From positions 186,001 to 250,000 of the forward strand of contig NZ_JABMCI010000067.1 in the NCBI RefSeq assembly GCF_013359775.1: a stretch of 64,000 bases of DNA. Reading direction: 5' to 3'. A program made the position numbers and the translations under genes. The stretch is from Cellulomonas humilata. GTDB lineage: Bacteria > Actinomycetota > Actinomycetes > Actinomycetales > Cellulomonadaceae. Numbering within the stretch: position 1 is the first letter of the stretch; each line of letters begins with the position of its first letter. Shown piece after piece: positions 1-10,300 of the stretch. The notes beneath the pieces are model-generated. The model did no database searches and was not told the DNA's origin. It saw only the letters and a program-made list of their open reading frames with translations.

Positions 1-3000
1 ACCCTCGGCACGTTCCTGGGCACGCCAGCGGATGACTCGAGCCGGATGATCGACGGGACCCAAGCTCGCAAGGTTGAGACCCTGATGTTGCACGCGGGGT
101 TCGCGCCCACTCCGAAGACGCGGATGATCGGCGACTACTCGCTAGAGAAAGCCGACCCGTTGGGCGAGGGCCCGACTTGGCAGGACTTGCTGGCGATGCA
201 CCCGCACCTCCAAGGCGCGAAGCGTCGGCTCCGGCTGTTCGATGTCCCGCCCGGGGCGGGCGCGCAGCAGCGGGCCGAGATCGTCATCGGTGCCGAACGC
301 GAGTTCACCCTGACCGACGGTCTGAATCATGACGGCATCGTCAGCCCGCGCGAGTTCTACCAGACGGACAGCGGGCCTGCGCTCCTGTTCGACTACAACC
401 CGAAGGCGCGCTTCCTCGACGACTGGATCGCAGATCACGGTGCCGACCTGGACCTCGACAGTCGGCTGGCGATCATTCGGGATATCGGCGAGACGCTCCG
501 CTGGGCGCACGAGCGTCGGCTCATGCACCGTGCACTAACGCCCCGCCAGATCGAGGTCATTGGTGAGGCGGGTGCCAAGCCGCACGTCGCCATCCGGGAC
601 TGGATGACCGGGCAGCGGGTCGCCAGCTCGCGCACGACGCAGCTGACTATCCACTCCCAGGGTGCCGCCGATGTGCTCAACCTCGTCGACGTGACCTCCC
701 AGCTCTACCTGGCGCCGGAACAGCTCAGTGGTCGGGCGGACCTACCGCCAGTCCCGCTGGACGTCTACGGATTCGGCGCGCTTGCCTACCTGGTGCTCAC
801 GGGCACGGCACCCGCGACGACGTTCGCCGAGCTTGAGCAGAAGCTGGCATCGGCGGGCGGGCTCGATCCGTCAGCCGCCGCGCCGGACATCCCCGAACCG
901 TTCGCGACCGTCGTCCTGGACGCCACCCGGGCTATCGAGACAGACCGCATGGCCAGCGTCGACGAGGTGCTCGACGCCCTCACCGCCGCCTACGAGCTGG
1001 TCACCGAGCCGATCACGGAGCCGCGGCCCGAGATCGACCCCGTCGACGCCCTTAAGGGGGCGATCCTCGGCGAGCGGTTCGAGGTGACCGGCAGACGTGG
1101 CTCGGGGAGCACGGGCATCGCGCTCGAGGTCACCGACTACGACTCGGGACAAGATGGGCTCATCCTGAAAGTCGCGCGCGACGAGCGCTCGATCGCTCGG
1201 TTGGCCGACGAGGCAGGGGTGCTCGCGCGCCTCGATCACCCCCGGGTGGTCAAGCTCGTCGATGGGCCGGTGAACATCCAGGGGCGCAGCGCGATTCTGC
1301 TCACCGATGCGGGTGCGGAGACCCTCGCGGCGCGATTGGAGGCCGAAGGCAGGTCGACCATTGAACAGCTCGAGAACTACGGCCGTGACCTCTTCGAGGC
1401 CGTCGCGCACTTGGACGAGCGGGGGGTGTTCCACCGGGACATCAAGCCCGCGAACCTCGCCATCGGTCCCGATCGGTCGACGCGCCGGCCACGGCTCAAC
1501 TTGTTCGATCTGTCGCTCGCGGTCGAGCCGTTGACCAACCTGTCGTCGGGGACGGCCGACTACCTCGACCCGGGATTGGGCAAGGGGCGCCGCCGGCAGT
1601 TCGATCGGGCCGCCGAGCTCTACGCCGTCGCGGTGACCTTGTTCCAGATGGCTGCCGGTGCGATGCCGTGGTGGATGAGCGGGGGCTCGCAGCCGCAGGG
1701 CGCGTCGGACCTGGTCGGCTTCACGGAGTCGACATTTGAGCCGAGCGTGGCGTCCGGCCTGCTGGCCTTCTTCCGGTCGGCACTCGCCAGTGACCCGGAT
1801 GGCCGCTTCGGCTCGGTCGACGAGATGGCGCGTGCCTGGCAGTCGATCTTCGACGAGATCGACGACCGACCCGACGACGAGCTGGACGCAAAGGCGCGAG
1901 AGGCACTCGCGGCCGCCGCGACGCTGGACACCACCGTGGAAAACGCTGGTCTCTCGGCGCGCGCGCTGTCGGGGGTTCGACGCCTCGGTGCGTCCACGAT
2001 TCGCGAGCTCCTGGGTCGGAGCCCGGTCGAGGTCAACTCGATCGCCGGGCTGGGCGAACGGTTCCGCAAAGAAGTGCAGGCGCGGGTTCGTGAATGGCGC
2101 GGTCGCCTCCTCGACGAGGACGTGGCCGCCCTCGGCCGGATCTCGGTGCACGACGTTGACGCCTCTGCTGTTGAGGTCGTGGTCCAGCGACTTCTGGAGG
2201 CCCGGTCCGTCGCGATGACGCGATCGGTCAAGTTGATGGTTGGCGCCGCGGAGCCTGGTGACGAGGCCGCAGCAGATGCCCTTGGGATGTGGCCGGCGCT
2301 CGCGGACATCGCGACGGTGGTCGGTCTGCCGCGCTCGGAGGTCGCCGAACAGGTCGCGGCGGCCGCGACCGTATGGGCCGCTCGGAAGGCGGCCCGCCCG
2401 GATGACGACGTTGTCGCGCTGCTGCAGCAGTTGGGCGGCGTAGCGGCACTCGACGAGCTCACGCACGCCGTGCTCCGGACACACGGCTCTGCGGTCTCGG
2501 CACGGGATCGTGTGCGTCGCGCTGCGGGGTATGTCCGAGCCGCCACCGAGATCGATGCCGTGAGGCCAGCTCCCCGTCTGGCCGTGCGCCGCGTGGGGGA
2601 GCGCGTCGTCCTCGCGACCGCGCTGGAGTCGGGAGAGCGACCGGCCGCGGCAGCGGAGACGCTTCTCGACCTCGCCGAGCGGCTTGCCGCGGCGGCCGAC
2701 GGACTCGTGGCGGCGGGTGAACCCGTCCCGCATGTCCGGGCGCGGAGCACACTGCGGGGCATCGGTTCGTCGGGCGCAATGGAGGATGAGCGGTTGGTCC
2801 GGCTGGCGGCGTCGGCGTCCGCATCCGCGTTGCTCTCGAACTCCGGCGAGCTCTACCTGCGGACCCTCGACTGGCGCGTCGCGGTGCGCGCCGTTCTCGC
2901 GGGCCAGGGCCTGCGGACGATCGATGTCGCTGGCATTCGACGGCGCGTCACGGCGCGATTCCCGAGCGTGATTGACGTTCCCGGCCGCCCTCAGCTCGAC

Positions 3001-3666
3001 TCGGTCGTCGAGTCTGCTGTTCCCGGGATGCGCGCCACGGGCGACGTCTTCACGCGGGTCGAGTCCAGCACGGGCAGGACCGGAACCTCGACGGGTTCAT
3101 CGGTTCATCGGGGCTTGGTTCCTGCCAGTCAGGTTGCCGCCCAGCTTGTGTCGTCGTTGCGCACCAAGTCAGCGGTCACGCTCTGCGCGCACCCCGACGC
3201 TTACGTCAGCACGACGCGAATGCTCGGGCGGGTATTCCCCGAGATCCGAACCGTCGACGTCGGTGCTGAGCTCGTGCGTGCCGCCCGAGCCGATGCGAAG
3301 GTGGTCGGTGCGTCGTGGGAGTTCGTGCTTGGCGCGGACGTTGAGCCGCCGACTTCGCCCTTGGGCTCGGATCTACGCGTCTTCCTCGAGCCAACGGTCA
3401 CTGCGGTGTGGGATCGCCTCATGGCCGACACCTCTCCGCTTCTCCTGACGAACGCCGGCCCGCTACTGCGGTACGGCTTCACGTCGGCGCTGGCGGAGAT
3501 GCTCGACTTGGCGACCGACCGACCCGCGGCGCGGTGGCTATTGGTGCCACGCCCCAGGGCGGTCGCGATCCCGACCCTCGATGGCCACGCCATTCCCCTC
3601 GGCGCCGACCGCCCGGTCGACGTCCCTCTTGATCTGGAGTCTGCGGTGTCTGGAGCTCACGCGTGA
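1..3666 (+). CDS. pglW: BREX type 2 / Pgl serine-threonine kinase PglW, 5' end outside window
   Basis: The frame is open from base 1, so this is the C-terminal ~1,221 residues of a larger protein; PglW proteins usually also carry an N-terminal nuclease-related (NERD) region, which would lie upstream. Numbered from the Met at base 46, two kinase folds are visible. The first has HRA (H161) where kinases have the catalytic HRD, so it looks like a pseudokinase. The second (about residues 340-610) has a glycine-rich loop RRGSGSTG, a Lys in LILKVARDE, and HRDIKPAN at H463, with DLS in place of DFG, so it is probably active. A long helical C-terminal part follows. PglW is the kinase of BREX type 2, a phage-exclusion system pairing DNA methylation with a block on phage replication. 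Its stop overlaps the pglX GTG start (GTGA). The identification rests on the following pglX-Y-Z-brxD-brxHI order. Confidence 0.9.
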   Translation, partial: TLGTFLGTPADDSSRMIDGTQARKVETLMLHAGFAPTPKTRMIGDYSLEKADPLGEGPTWQDLLAMHPHLQGAKRRLRLFDVPPGAGAQQRAEIVIGAEREFTLTDGLNHDGIVSPREFYQTDSGPALLFDYNPKARFLDDWIADHGADLDLDSRLAIIRDIGETLRWAHERRLMHRALTPRQIEVIGEAGAKPHVAIRDWMTGQRVASSRTTQLTIHSQGAADVLNLVDVTSQLYLAPEQLSGRADLPPVPLDVYGFGALAYLVLTGTAPATTFAELEQKLASAGGLDPSAAAPDIPEPFATVVLDATRAIETDRMASVDEVLDALTAAYELVTEPITEPRPEIDPVDALKGAILGERFEVTGRRGSGSTGIALEVTDYDSGQDGLILKVARDERSIARLADEAGVLARLDHPRVVKLVDGPVNIQGRSAILLTDAGAETLAARLEAEGRSTIEQLENYGRDLFEAVAHLDERGVFHRDIKPANLAIGPDRSTRRPRLNLFDLSLAVEPLTNLSSGTADYLDPGLGKGRRRQFDRAAELYAVAVTLFQMAAGAMPWWMSGGSQPQGASDLVGFTESTFEPSVASGLLAFFRSALASDPDGRFGSVDEMARAWQSIFDEIDDRPDDELDAKAREALAAAATLDTTVENAGLSARALSGVRRLGASTIRELLGRSPVEVNSIAGLGERFRKEVQARVREWRGRLLDEDVAALGRISVHDVDASAVEVVVQRLLEARSVAMTRSVKLMVGAAEPGDEAAADALGMWPALADIATVVGLPRSEVAEQVAAAATVWAARKAARPDDDVVALLQQLGGVAALDELTHAVLRTHGSAVSARDRVRRAAGYVRAATEIDAVRPAPRLAVRRVGERVVLATALESGERPAAAAETLLDLAERLAAAADGLVAAGEPVPHVRARSTLRGIGSSGAMEDERLVRLAASASASALLSNSGELYLRTLDWRVAVRAVLAGQGLRTIDVAGIRRRVTARFPSVIDVPGRPQLDSVVESAVPGMRATGDVFTRVESSTGRTGTSTGSSVHRGLVPASQVAAQLVSSLRTKSAVTLCAHPDAYVSTTRMLGRVFPEIRTVDVGAELVRAARADAKVVGASWEFVLGADVEPPTSPLGSDLRVFLEPTVTAVWDRLMADTSPLLLTNAGPLLRYGFTSALAEMLDLATDRPAARWLLVPRPRAVAIPTLDGHAIPLGADRPVDVPLDLESAVSGAHA

Positions 3667-6600
3667 TCGTCTCGAGTGCCCTGCTGAAAGACCTGCGAGG
3701 CCAGCTCAAGCTGGTGGAGACTGACCTGCGCCGGCAGGCGGGGGACTCCGAGGTCGCGTGGTCGGGCGAGCTCCGTGAGCAGTTTGACCACGCGACGGCC
3801 GCGGGCCGCACAGGCCTGACCTGGTCGGCGTGGCGGGACGGAGAGATCTCGCAGGCTGCCGTGGCGTGGCTGATTGCGGCGACGTTCATCCGGTTCTGCG
3901 AGGACAACGACCTGCTCGAGGGCGCGGTTGCCGACGGGCAGATCCCCGTACCGTGGATCGCCGGTCCCACAGACACCCCGACGGGCTCCCGTGTCGCGCG
4001 CGCCGTCGAGCACCAGACCGGCTACTTCACCGATCACCCCGCCCGCAACGATCGGCATTGGTGGCGCGAGGCCTTCTCTGTGTTGGCGAACCTGCCCGCT
4101 GGCAAGGCACTGGTCGACCCGGCGCACAACCCCGTGTGGCGCGCCGACATCTCCCCGGAGGCCGCACGCGCCCTGCTCGAGTTTTTCCGCCGTACCGACG
4201 AGTCGGGTGCGCTCGCCCACGACTTCACGGACGCCGATCTCGACACGCGCTTCCTCGGCGACCTGTACCAGGACCTGTCCGAGTACGCGAAGAAGACGTT
4301 CGCCCTGCTGCAGACGCCGGTGTTCGTCGAGGAATTCATCCTCGACCGCACCCTCGAACCTGCCATCGCCGAGTTCGGGCTCAAGGATTTCAAGATGATC
4401 GACCCGACCTGCGGCTCGGGCCACTTCCTCCTCGGTGCTTTCGACCGCCTCTTAGCCCACTGGACAGACGAGGCCCCAGGCCTCGACCGCCGAGAGCGCG
4501 TTCAACGTGCGCTGGACTCCATCCACGGGGTCGACCTCAATCCGTTCGCCGTTGCGATCGCTCGATTCCGCCTCACGGTAAGCGCGCTCAGGGCGTCCGG
4601 TGACCGTTCACTGCTGGGCGCCCCTGTATACCGTCACCACGTCGCGATCGGCGACTCACTATTAGGGGAGCAAGGGACGCAGGGTGACTTGCTAGTCCCT
4701 GATGAGACCTTTTTGTATGCGACCGAGGACATCGAGGACTATCGCGGCGTGCTGACGCCGGGTAGGTACCATTCGGTTGTGGGCAATCCTCCCTACATCA
4801 CAGTAAAAGATAAGACGCTCAGCGAGTCTTACCGTCGAGCGTACTCGATGTGCCGCGGCAAGTATGCACTTTCTGTTCCATTCATGGAATTGTTCTTTCG
4901 ATTGGCGGCACGGGCTGACGGATCGCATGGCGCAGGCTTTGTTGGGCAGATCACAGCCAACTCATTTATGAAGCGAGAGTTCGGGAGGCCGCTCGTTGAG
5001 ATCCTGCTTGCCGGCCGTGACGAATCAAACCCAGTTGACTTAAGATCTGTTATCGACACGTCTGGTGCTTACATTCCTGGACATGGAACGCCGACGGTCA
5101 TTCTTATCGGCAGGAGGCGTCGTCCACTGGGCGCGACGGTCCGAGCGGCCCTAGGAGTGAGAGGTGAACCTGGTCAGCCAACTGAGCCGGCCACTGGTCT
5201 GGTCTGGACGGATATAGTCGATCATCTGGACGAGCCGGGCTATCAAGGGCCTTTCGTAACGGTGTCGGATCTCGATCGCGATGCTCTATCGACGTTCCCA
5301 TGGTCGCTTACGGGTGGCGGCGCGGGCGACCTAAAGGCGCGTATCGATTCGATGGGCACGCTCGTGCCGCGCGCCGTTGCCTATCGGATCGGCGTGTTTG
5401 GAATAATGGGCGCCGATGACGCGTTTATGGTCCCGCCCGACCTCGCTCGACGGTTGGGTGAACCCGACGACTTTCGGCCGCTGGTCGTCGGAGAGCAGGT
5501 CCGTGATTTCCAAATCATTAGTGCCGACCCAACGTTCTTTCCATACGGCAACAGTCATGTCCTGCTATCCCTCGATGCGTTTCCAGCGTCATCGCGGAGG
5601 TTGTGGAGTGTGCGTTGCGAACTCGGTAATCGAGCGACGTTCTCGGGTCAGACATATTTTGCAGAAGGGCGACCATACTACGAATGGCACCAACTGCCCA
5701 AAGATGTTGGGGCGCATGTATGGTCTATAACATTTGCGTATGTAGCTACGCATAATCATTTTGTGTTGGATCGGGGTGGGAAAGCATTCGGACGGACGGC
5801 GCCAGTGATTAAGTTGCCGGCTTCGGCGACCGAGGAGGATCACTTCAACCTCCTCGCGATCCTCAACACCAGTACCGCATGCTTCTGGCTCAAGCAGGTC
5901 AGCCATAACAAGGGTCGACCGGGGGCCGAGCTGGCCGGTGCGGACGAGCCGTGGGAGCACCGCTACGAGTTCACCAGCACGAAGGTGCAGGAGTTTCCTT
6001 TGCCGGCCATGCCTCTGGCTGAACGTGGCCGGGTACTCGATGCACTTGGCGGCGCCCTCTCAGCAACCGCCCCGGTCGAAGCGCTAGACGTAACATCCGC
6101 CCGGATGGCGAACGCCCTAGCGGAAGCCGAGGTCCGGTGGAACGAACTGCGCGGACAACTCGTGTTCGAGCAGGAGGAACTCGACTGGGCGTCCTACCAG
6201 GCGTACGGCCTCACAGACGAAGACTTCACGTATGGCGATGCAGACGTCAATTCTGTCGGTCCCTCCGAGCGTGCCTTCGCGATCGCGCTCGCTCGAGATG
6301 TCGACGCCGGACGCACGTCGACGACGTGGTTCACGCACCACAACCACAAGTTCGCTCCAACTGGCGAGATCCCGACAAAGTGGCCCAGCTCGTACCGCGC
6401 ACTTATTGAGCGGCGGCTCGTCGAGATCGAGTCCAACCCAAACATCAGGCTTCTCGAGCGGCCGGAGTACAAACGTCGGTGGGCGACGCGCGGGTGGGAC
6501 GCGCTGGAGAAGGACGCCGTGACAGCGGCGGTGCTTGACCGGCTTGAGAATGCGGAGCACTGGCGCGATGCGTCGGGTCCCGTGACTCGGTCGGTAGCTG

Positions 6601-7339
6601 AGCTGGCTGACCTGCTCCGTGACGACCGGATGCTCATCGAGCTGTTGGAGCGCCTAGCAGGCGGCGTTGACGTGGACGTCGTGCCGGCATTGGAACGTTT
6701 GATCGCTGAGGAGGCGGTGCCGTACCTCGCGGCGCTGCGCTACAAAGCGTCGGGAGTGGAGAAGTTCCGCGAGTGGCAGCACGCGTGGGAGCTTCAGCGG
6801 GAGGAGGACCGGATCGAATCCGGTGGTCCGGGGACCAAACCGACGATCGCGGTCCCGCCGAAGTACGGTCAGTTCGACTTCCTCAAGCCTGCCTACTGGA
6901 AGGCGCGCGGCAAGCTGGACGTGCCCAAGGAGCGCTTCATTGCGTATCACCGTGTGACCCGCACCGGCGAGGGCTCAACAGTGCTCGGCTGGGCAGGCTG
7001 GAACTACGCGGAGCAGGGCTTGGCACTCGCGCGGCTCGTCGGCGATGTCAAGGCGGCAGGCGCGATGGAGGAAACGGTGATCCCGCTGCTAGCAGGCCTG
7101 ACCGAGGTTGAGCCGTGGGTCGCGCAGTGGCACAACGAGATCGACCCCGCGTTCGGCACGAGCCCGGCCGCAGCGGTCAGTGGCTTCCTTGACGGAGAGC
7201 TGCACGAGTACGGCGTCACCCGTGATGGCGTGACCGCTTGGACCCCACGGGCGGCCACCCGTGGCCGCCCCCGGAAGGACGCTTGATGAGCCAGACCATC
7301 CCGCTACGTGACGTCATCGGCACGCACGTCACCGCCGCC
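3651..7339 (+). repeat. Tandem duplication unit, copy 1 (end of pglW, pglX, start of pglY)
   Basis: Left copy of a ~3.7-kb direct repeat with a 3,712-nt offset at its left edge. Bases 3651-3719 are identical to 7363-7431, covering the last codons of pglW and the first 19 codons of pglX. The right edge runs past the pglX stop into a pglY-like start. The copies diverge in the middle of pglX. Confidence 0.9.
3663..7286 (+). CDS. pglX: BREX type 2 adenine-specific DNA methyltransferase PglX, copy 1
   Basis: A 1,207-residue N6-adenine methyltransferase. Motif I is DPTCGSGHF from D247 and the catalytic motif IV is NPPY at 375-378. An N-terminal helical region precedes the fold, and a long target-recognition/C-terminal part follows. 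In BREX, PglX methylates host DNA and is needed for exclusion of unmodified phage. The GTG start overlaps the pglW stop and the stop overlaps the next ATG (ATGA), so translation is coupled on both sides. The gene is paralogous to the copy at 7375: the first ~310 and last ~290 residues are nearly the same, while the middle diverges. The middle (about 4,600-5,800) is visibly richer in A+T than the flanks, which suggests imported recognition domains. Confidence 0.94.
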   Translation: MIVSSALLKDLRGQLKLVETDLRRQAGDSEVAWSGELREQFDHATAAGRTGLTWSAWRDGEISQAAVAWLIAATFIRFCEDNDLLEGAVADGQIPVPWIAGPTDTPTGSRVARAVEHQTGYFTDHPARNDRHWWREAFSVLANLPAGKALVDPAHNPVWRADISPEAARALLEFFRRTDESGALAHDFTDADLDTRFLGDLYQDLSEYAKKTFALLQTPVFVEEFILDRTLEPAIAEFGLKDFKMIDPTCGSGHFLLGAFDRLLAHWTDEAPGLDRRERVQRALDSIHGVDLNPFAVAIARFRLTVSALRASGDRSLLGAPVYRHHVAIGDSLLGEQGTQGDLLVPDETFLYATEDIEDYRGVLTPGRYHSVVGNPPYITVKDKTLSESYRRAYSMCRGKYALSVPFMELFFRLAARADGSHGAGFVGQITANSFMKREFGRPLVEILLAGRDESNPVDLRSVIDTSGAYIPGHGTPTVILIGRRRRPLGATVRAALGVRGEPGQPTEPATGLVWTDIVDHLDEPGYQGPFVTVSDLDRDALSTFPWSLTGGGAGDLKARIDSMGTLVPRAVAYRIGVFGIMGADDAFMVPPDLARRLGEPDDFRPLVVGEQVRDFQIISADPTFFPYGNSHVLLSLDAFPASSRRLWSVRCELGNRATFSGQTYFAEGRPYYEWHQLPKDVGAHVWSITFAYVATHNHFVLDRGGKAFGRTAPVIKLPASATEEDHFNLLAILNTSTACFWLKQVSHNKGRPGAELAGADEPWEHRYEFTSTKVQEFPLPAMPLAERGRVLDALGGALSATAPVEALDVTSARMANALAEAEVRWNELRGQLVFEQEELDWASYQAYGLTDEDFTYGDADVNSVGPSERAFAIALARDVDAGRTSTTWFTHHNHKFAPTGEIPTKWPSSYRALIERRLVEIESNPNIRLLERPEYKRRWATRGWDALEKDAVTAAVLDRLENAEHWRDASGPVTRSVAELADLLRDDRMLIELLERLAGGVDVDVVPALERLIAEEAVPYLAALRYKASGVEKFREWQHAWELQREEDRIESGGPGTKPTIAVPPKYGQFDFLKPAYWKARGKLDVPKERFIAYHRVTRTGEGSTVLGWAGWNYAEQGLALARLVGDVKAAGAMEETVIPLLAGLTEVEPWVAQWHNEIDPAFGTSPAAAVSGFLDGELHEYGVTRDGVTAWTPRAATRGRPRKDA

Positions 7340-7378
7340 GTTTCCCCGGCGCCCGTTGCGTTTGGAGCTCACGCGTGA
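7286..7378 (+). pseudogene. Duplication scar: 30-codon chimera of the pglY start and pglW end
   Basis: The ATG overlaps the stop of pglX copy 1 exactly as pglY overlaps copy 2. The peptide begins [15 protein letters not shown], against MSQTTPLRDVLDIPTHV in PglY. It ends in GAHA-stop, the same last residues as PglW, and its TGA overlaps the GTG of pglX copy 2. It is therefore the fused edge of a tandem duplication of pglX rather than a gene with its own function. Because the frame is open from ATGA to GTGA it can still hand ribosomes from one pglX to the next, which may explain why it stayed intact. Selection for the peptide itself cannot be judged from one sequence. Confidence 0.88.
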
Positions 7379-10300
7379 TCGTCTCGAGTGCCCTGCTGAA
7401 AGACCTGCGAGGCCAGCTCAAGCTGGTGGAGGCCGACCTGCGCAAGCAAGCGGAAGATGCCGAGGTCGCGTGGTCGGGCGAGCTCCGCGAGCAGTTCGAC
7501 TACGCGACCGCCGCAGGCCGCACGGGCCTGACCTGGTCGGCGTGGCGCGACGGCGAGATCTCCCAGGCAGCGGTGGCGTGGCTGATCGCGGCGACGTTCA
7601 TCCGCTTCTGCGAGGACAACGACTTGCTCGAGGGAGCGGTCGCCGACGGGCAGATTCCCGCGCCGTGGATCGCCGGTCCTACAGGCACGCCGACCGGCTC
7701 ACGTGTCGCGCGCGCCGTCGAGCACCAGACCGGCTACTTCACCGATCACCCTGCTCGCAACGATCGGCATTGGTGGCGGGAAGCCTTCTCGGTGCTGGCA
7801 AACCTGCCGGCGGGCAAGTCGCTGGTCGACCCGGCCCACAACCCGGTGTGGCGCGCCGACATCTCCCCGGAGGCCGCGCGCGGACTGCTTGAGTTCTTCC
7901 GGCGGACCGACGAGGCAGGAGCGCTCAACCACGACTTCACGGACGCAGACTTGGACACGCGCTTCCTGGGGGACCTCTACCAGGACCTGTCCGAGTACGC
8001 GAAGAAGACGTTCGCCCTGTTGCAGACGCCGGTGTTCGTCGAGGAGTTCATCCTGGACCGCACCCTCGAACCGGCCATCGCCGAGTTCGGGCTCAAGGAC
8101 TTCAAGATGATCGACCCGACCTGCGGCTCGGGCCACTTTTTGCTCGGCGCCTTCGACCGCCTCCTCGCGCATTGGACCGACGAGGCCCCGGCTCTCGATC
8201 GCCGAGAACGTGTTCAGCGGGCTCTCGATTCTGTCCATGGTGTTGACCTCAACCCGTTTGCGGTTGCGATCGCTCGGTTTCGGCTGACGGTCAGCGCGCT
8301 CCGAGCGTCCGGCGAACGATCGTTCGTTGGCGCACCGGCTTACGGATTCCGCCTGGCAATCGGTGATTCGCTGTTGGGCGAGCAGGGAACTCAAGGGGAT
8401 CTGCTCGCTAGCGAGGACGCATTTGCTTATGCCACGGAGGATCTGGGCGACTATAAAGGAATCCTGACGCCTGGTCAGTATCACGCGGTGGTAGGCAATC
8501 CGCCCTACATTACGCCGAAGGACAAGGCGCTCGCGGATCGGTATCGACTTGCATACCCCACTTGTCACAGACAGTACGCGCTATCGGTGCCGTTCATGGA
8601 GCTCTTCTTCCGCCTGGCTGCCCGAGAAGACCCGATCCGATCGGCGGGGTACGTCGGTCAAATCACCGCGAACTCGTTCATGAAGCGCGAGTTTGGACGG
8701 AAGCTGATCGAAGAGTTTCTCTCCGGTCGAGATTTTAGCAATCCGGTTGATCTGGAGCTCGTGGCAGACACGTCAGGCGCGTATATTCCTGGACATGGAA
8801 CTCCGACGGTCATCCTTGTGGGACGCAGACGGCGACCCGTTTCTGGTTCAATCAAGACTGTGATGGGCATTCGTGGTGAGCCTGGACAGCCGACCGAACC
8901 TGCGCGAGGACTGGTCTGGTCAGAACTGGTGGCGAACGTGCAATCGGATCACTTCGAAGGCAAGTTCGTGACGGTTGCGGCCACTCCGCGTGATCAATTC
9001 GCACGGCATCCTTGGTCGCTATCTGGGGGCGGAGCCGGAGCGCTCAAGGAGGCGATTGATCGTCGGCCTGACCAGTTGGGTGCGCGGGTCGATCGCATAG
9101 GGTTCTTCGGTGACTCACACGCAGACGAGGCATTCTTCGCCGACAGATTGCCCGCCCAATTGGGCATTCAGAAGGAGGTTCGCCGGGCAACCCGAGGTGA
9201 ACTGGTTCGCGACTACTCTGCGGAGTTCTCAGAGTCCGCGATCTTTCCGTACGACGAGTTTCACGAACTGCTAAGTGCGGAATTGCTGTCGGATGCAGTG
9301 AATCGCTTGCTGTGGCAGCGTCGAACAACACTGTGGTCGCGTCGGGTCTTTTCGGGGCAAACCTATCGGGAGGCTGGAAAGGCGTTCTACGAATGGCACC
9401 AGCTTCCGCAAGCAGGCGCAAGTCGATCCATCACGTTTGCGTTTGTGGCTACACATAATCATTTTGTGTTGGATCGTGGTGGTAAGGTTTTTAATCGGTC
9501 GGCACCCGTGATCAAGTTGCCGGCTTTGGCGACGGAGGAGGATCACCTCAACCTCCTCGCGATCCTCAACACCAGCACCGCATGCTTCTGGCTCAAGCAG
9601 GTATCCCACAGTAAGGGAAGTCAATCCGGAACCGGTGGGTTCATGCACGACGAGTGGGAGGAGTTCTACGAATTCACAGGCACCAAGCTTGAAAGATTTC
9701 CCCTGCCTGTTACTAATCTCATGGCATTTGGTAAGAAATTGGATGACCTGGCCCGAGCGCTTGATGATGGAGAACCCGATGCGCTCTTGGCTCGAAATAC
9801 TGCATCCTCACAAGTCGGGATGCTCGATGAGAGTCGTCGTAGTTGGTTGGCCGTACTCGAGGAGATGGTCTTTCAACAGGAAGAGCTCGATTGGGCCGCC
9901 TACAGCGCCTTCGGACTCGTCGACGGCAACCTGACCTATGCCGGTGCGGGGCTCGCAGGCCTTGCACTTGGCGAGCGCGCATTCGAGATCCAACTTGCCC
10001 GACGGAACGAGTCTGGCGCGGACGAGTCCACTTGGTTCGTCCGCCACGGAAGCACTCCGATCACCGGCCTCCCCACTTCTTGGCCAGCGGACTACCGCGA
10101 CGTTGTCGAGAGGCGCTTGGCGCTGATCGCGTCGGACCCGTTCATCGGCTTGCTCGAGCGGCCCGAGTACAAGCGACGGTGGGCGACGCGCGGTTGGGAC
10201 ACGCTTGAGAAGGATGCCGTGACCGCGGCGGTGCTCGACCGGCTCGAGCAGGCGGAGCTGTGGCGCGATGCGTCGGGTCCCGTGACACGGTCGGTCGCCG

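Noticed and set aside
871-2733. Minus-strand 620-codon frame opposite pglW
   Set aside because: It is a shadow of the high-GC pglW coding strand: low-complexity Arg/Gly/Pro/His-rich translation, no motifs, and pglW shows clear kinase motifs.
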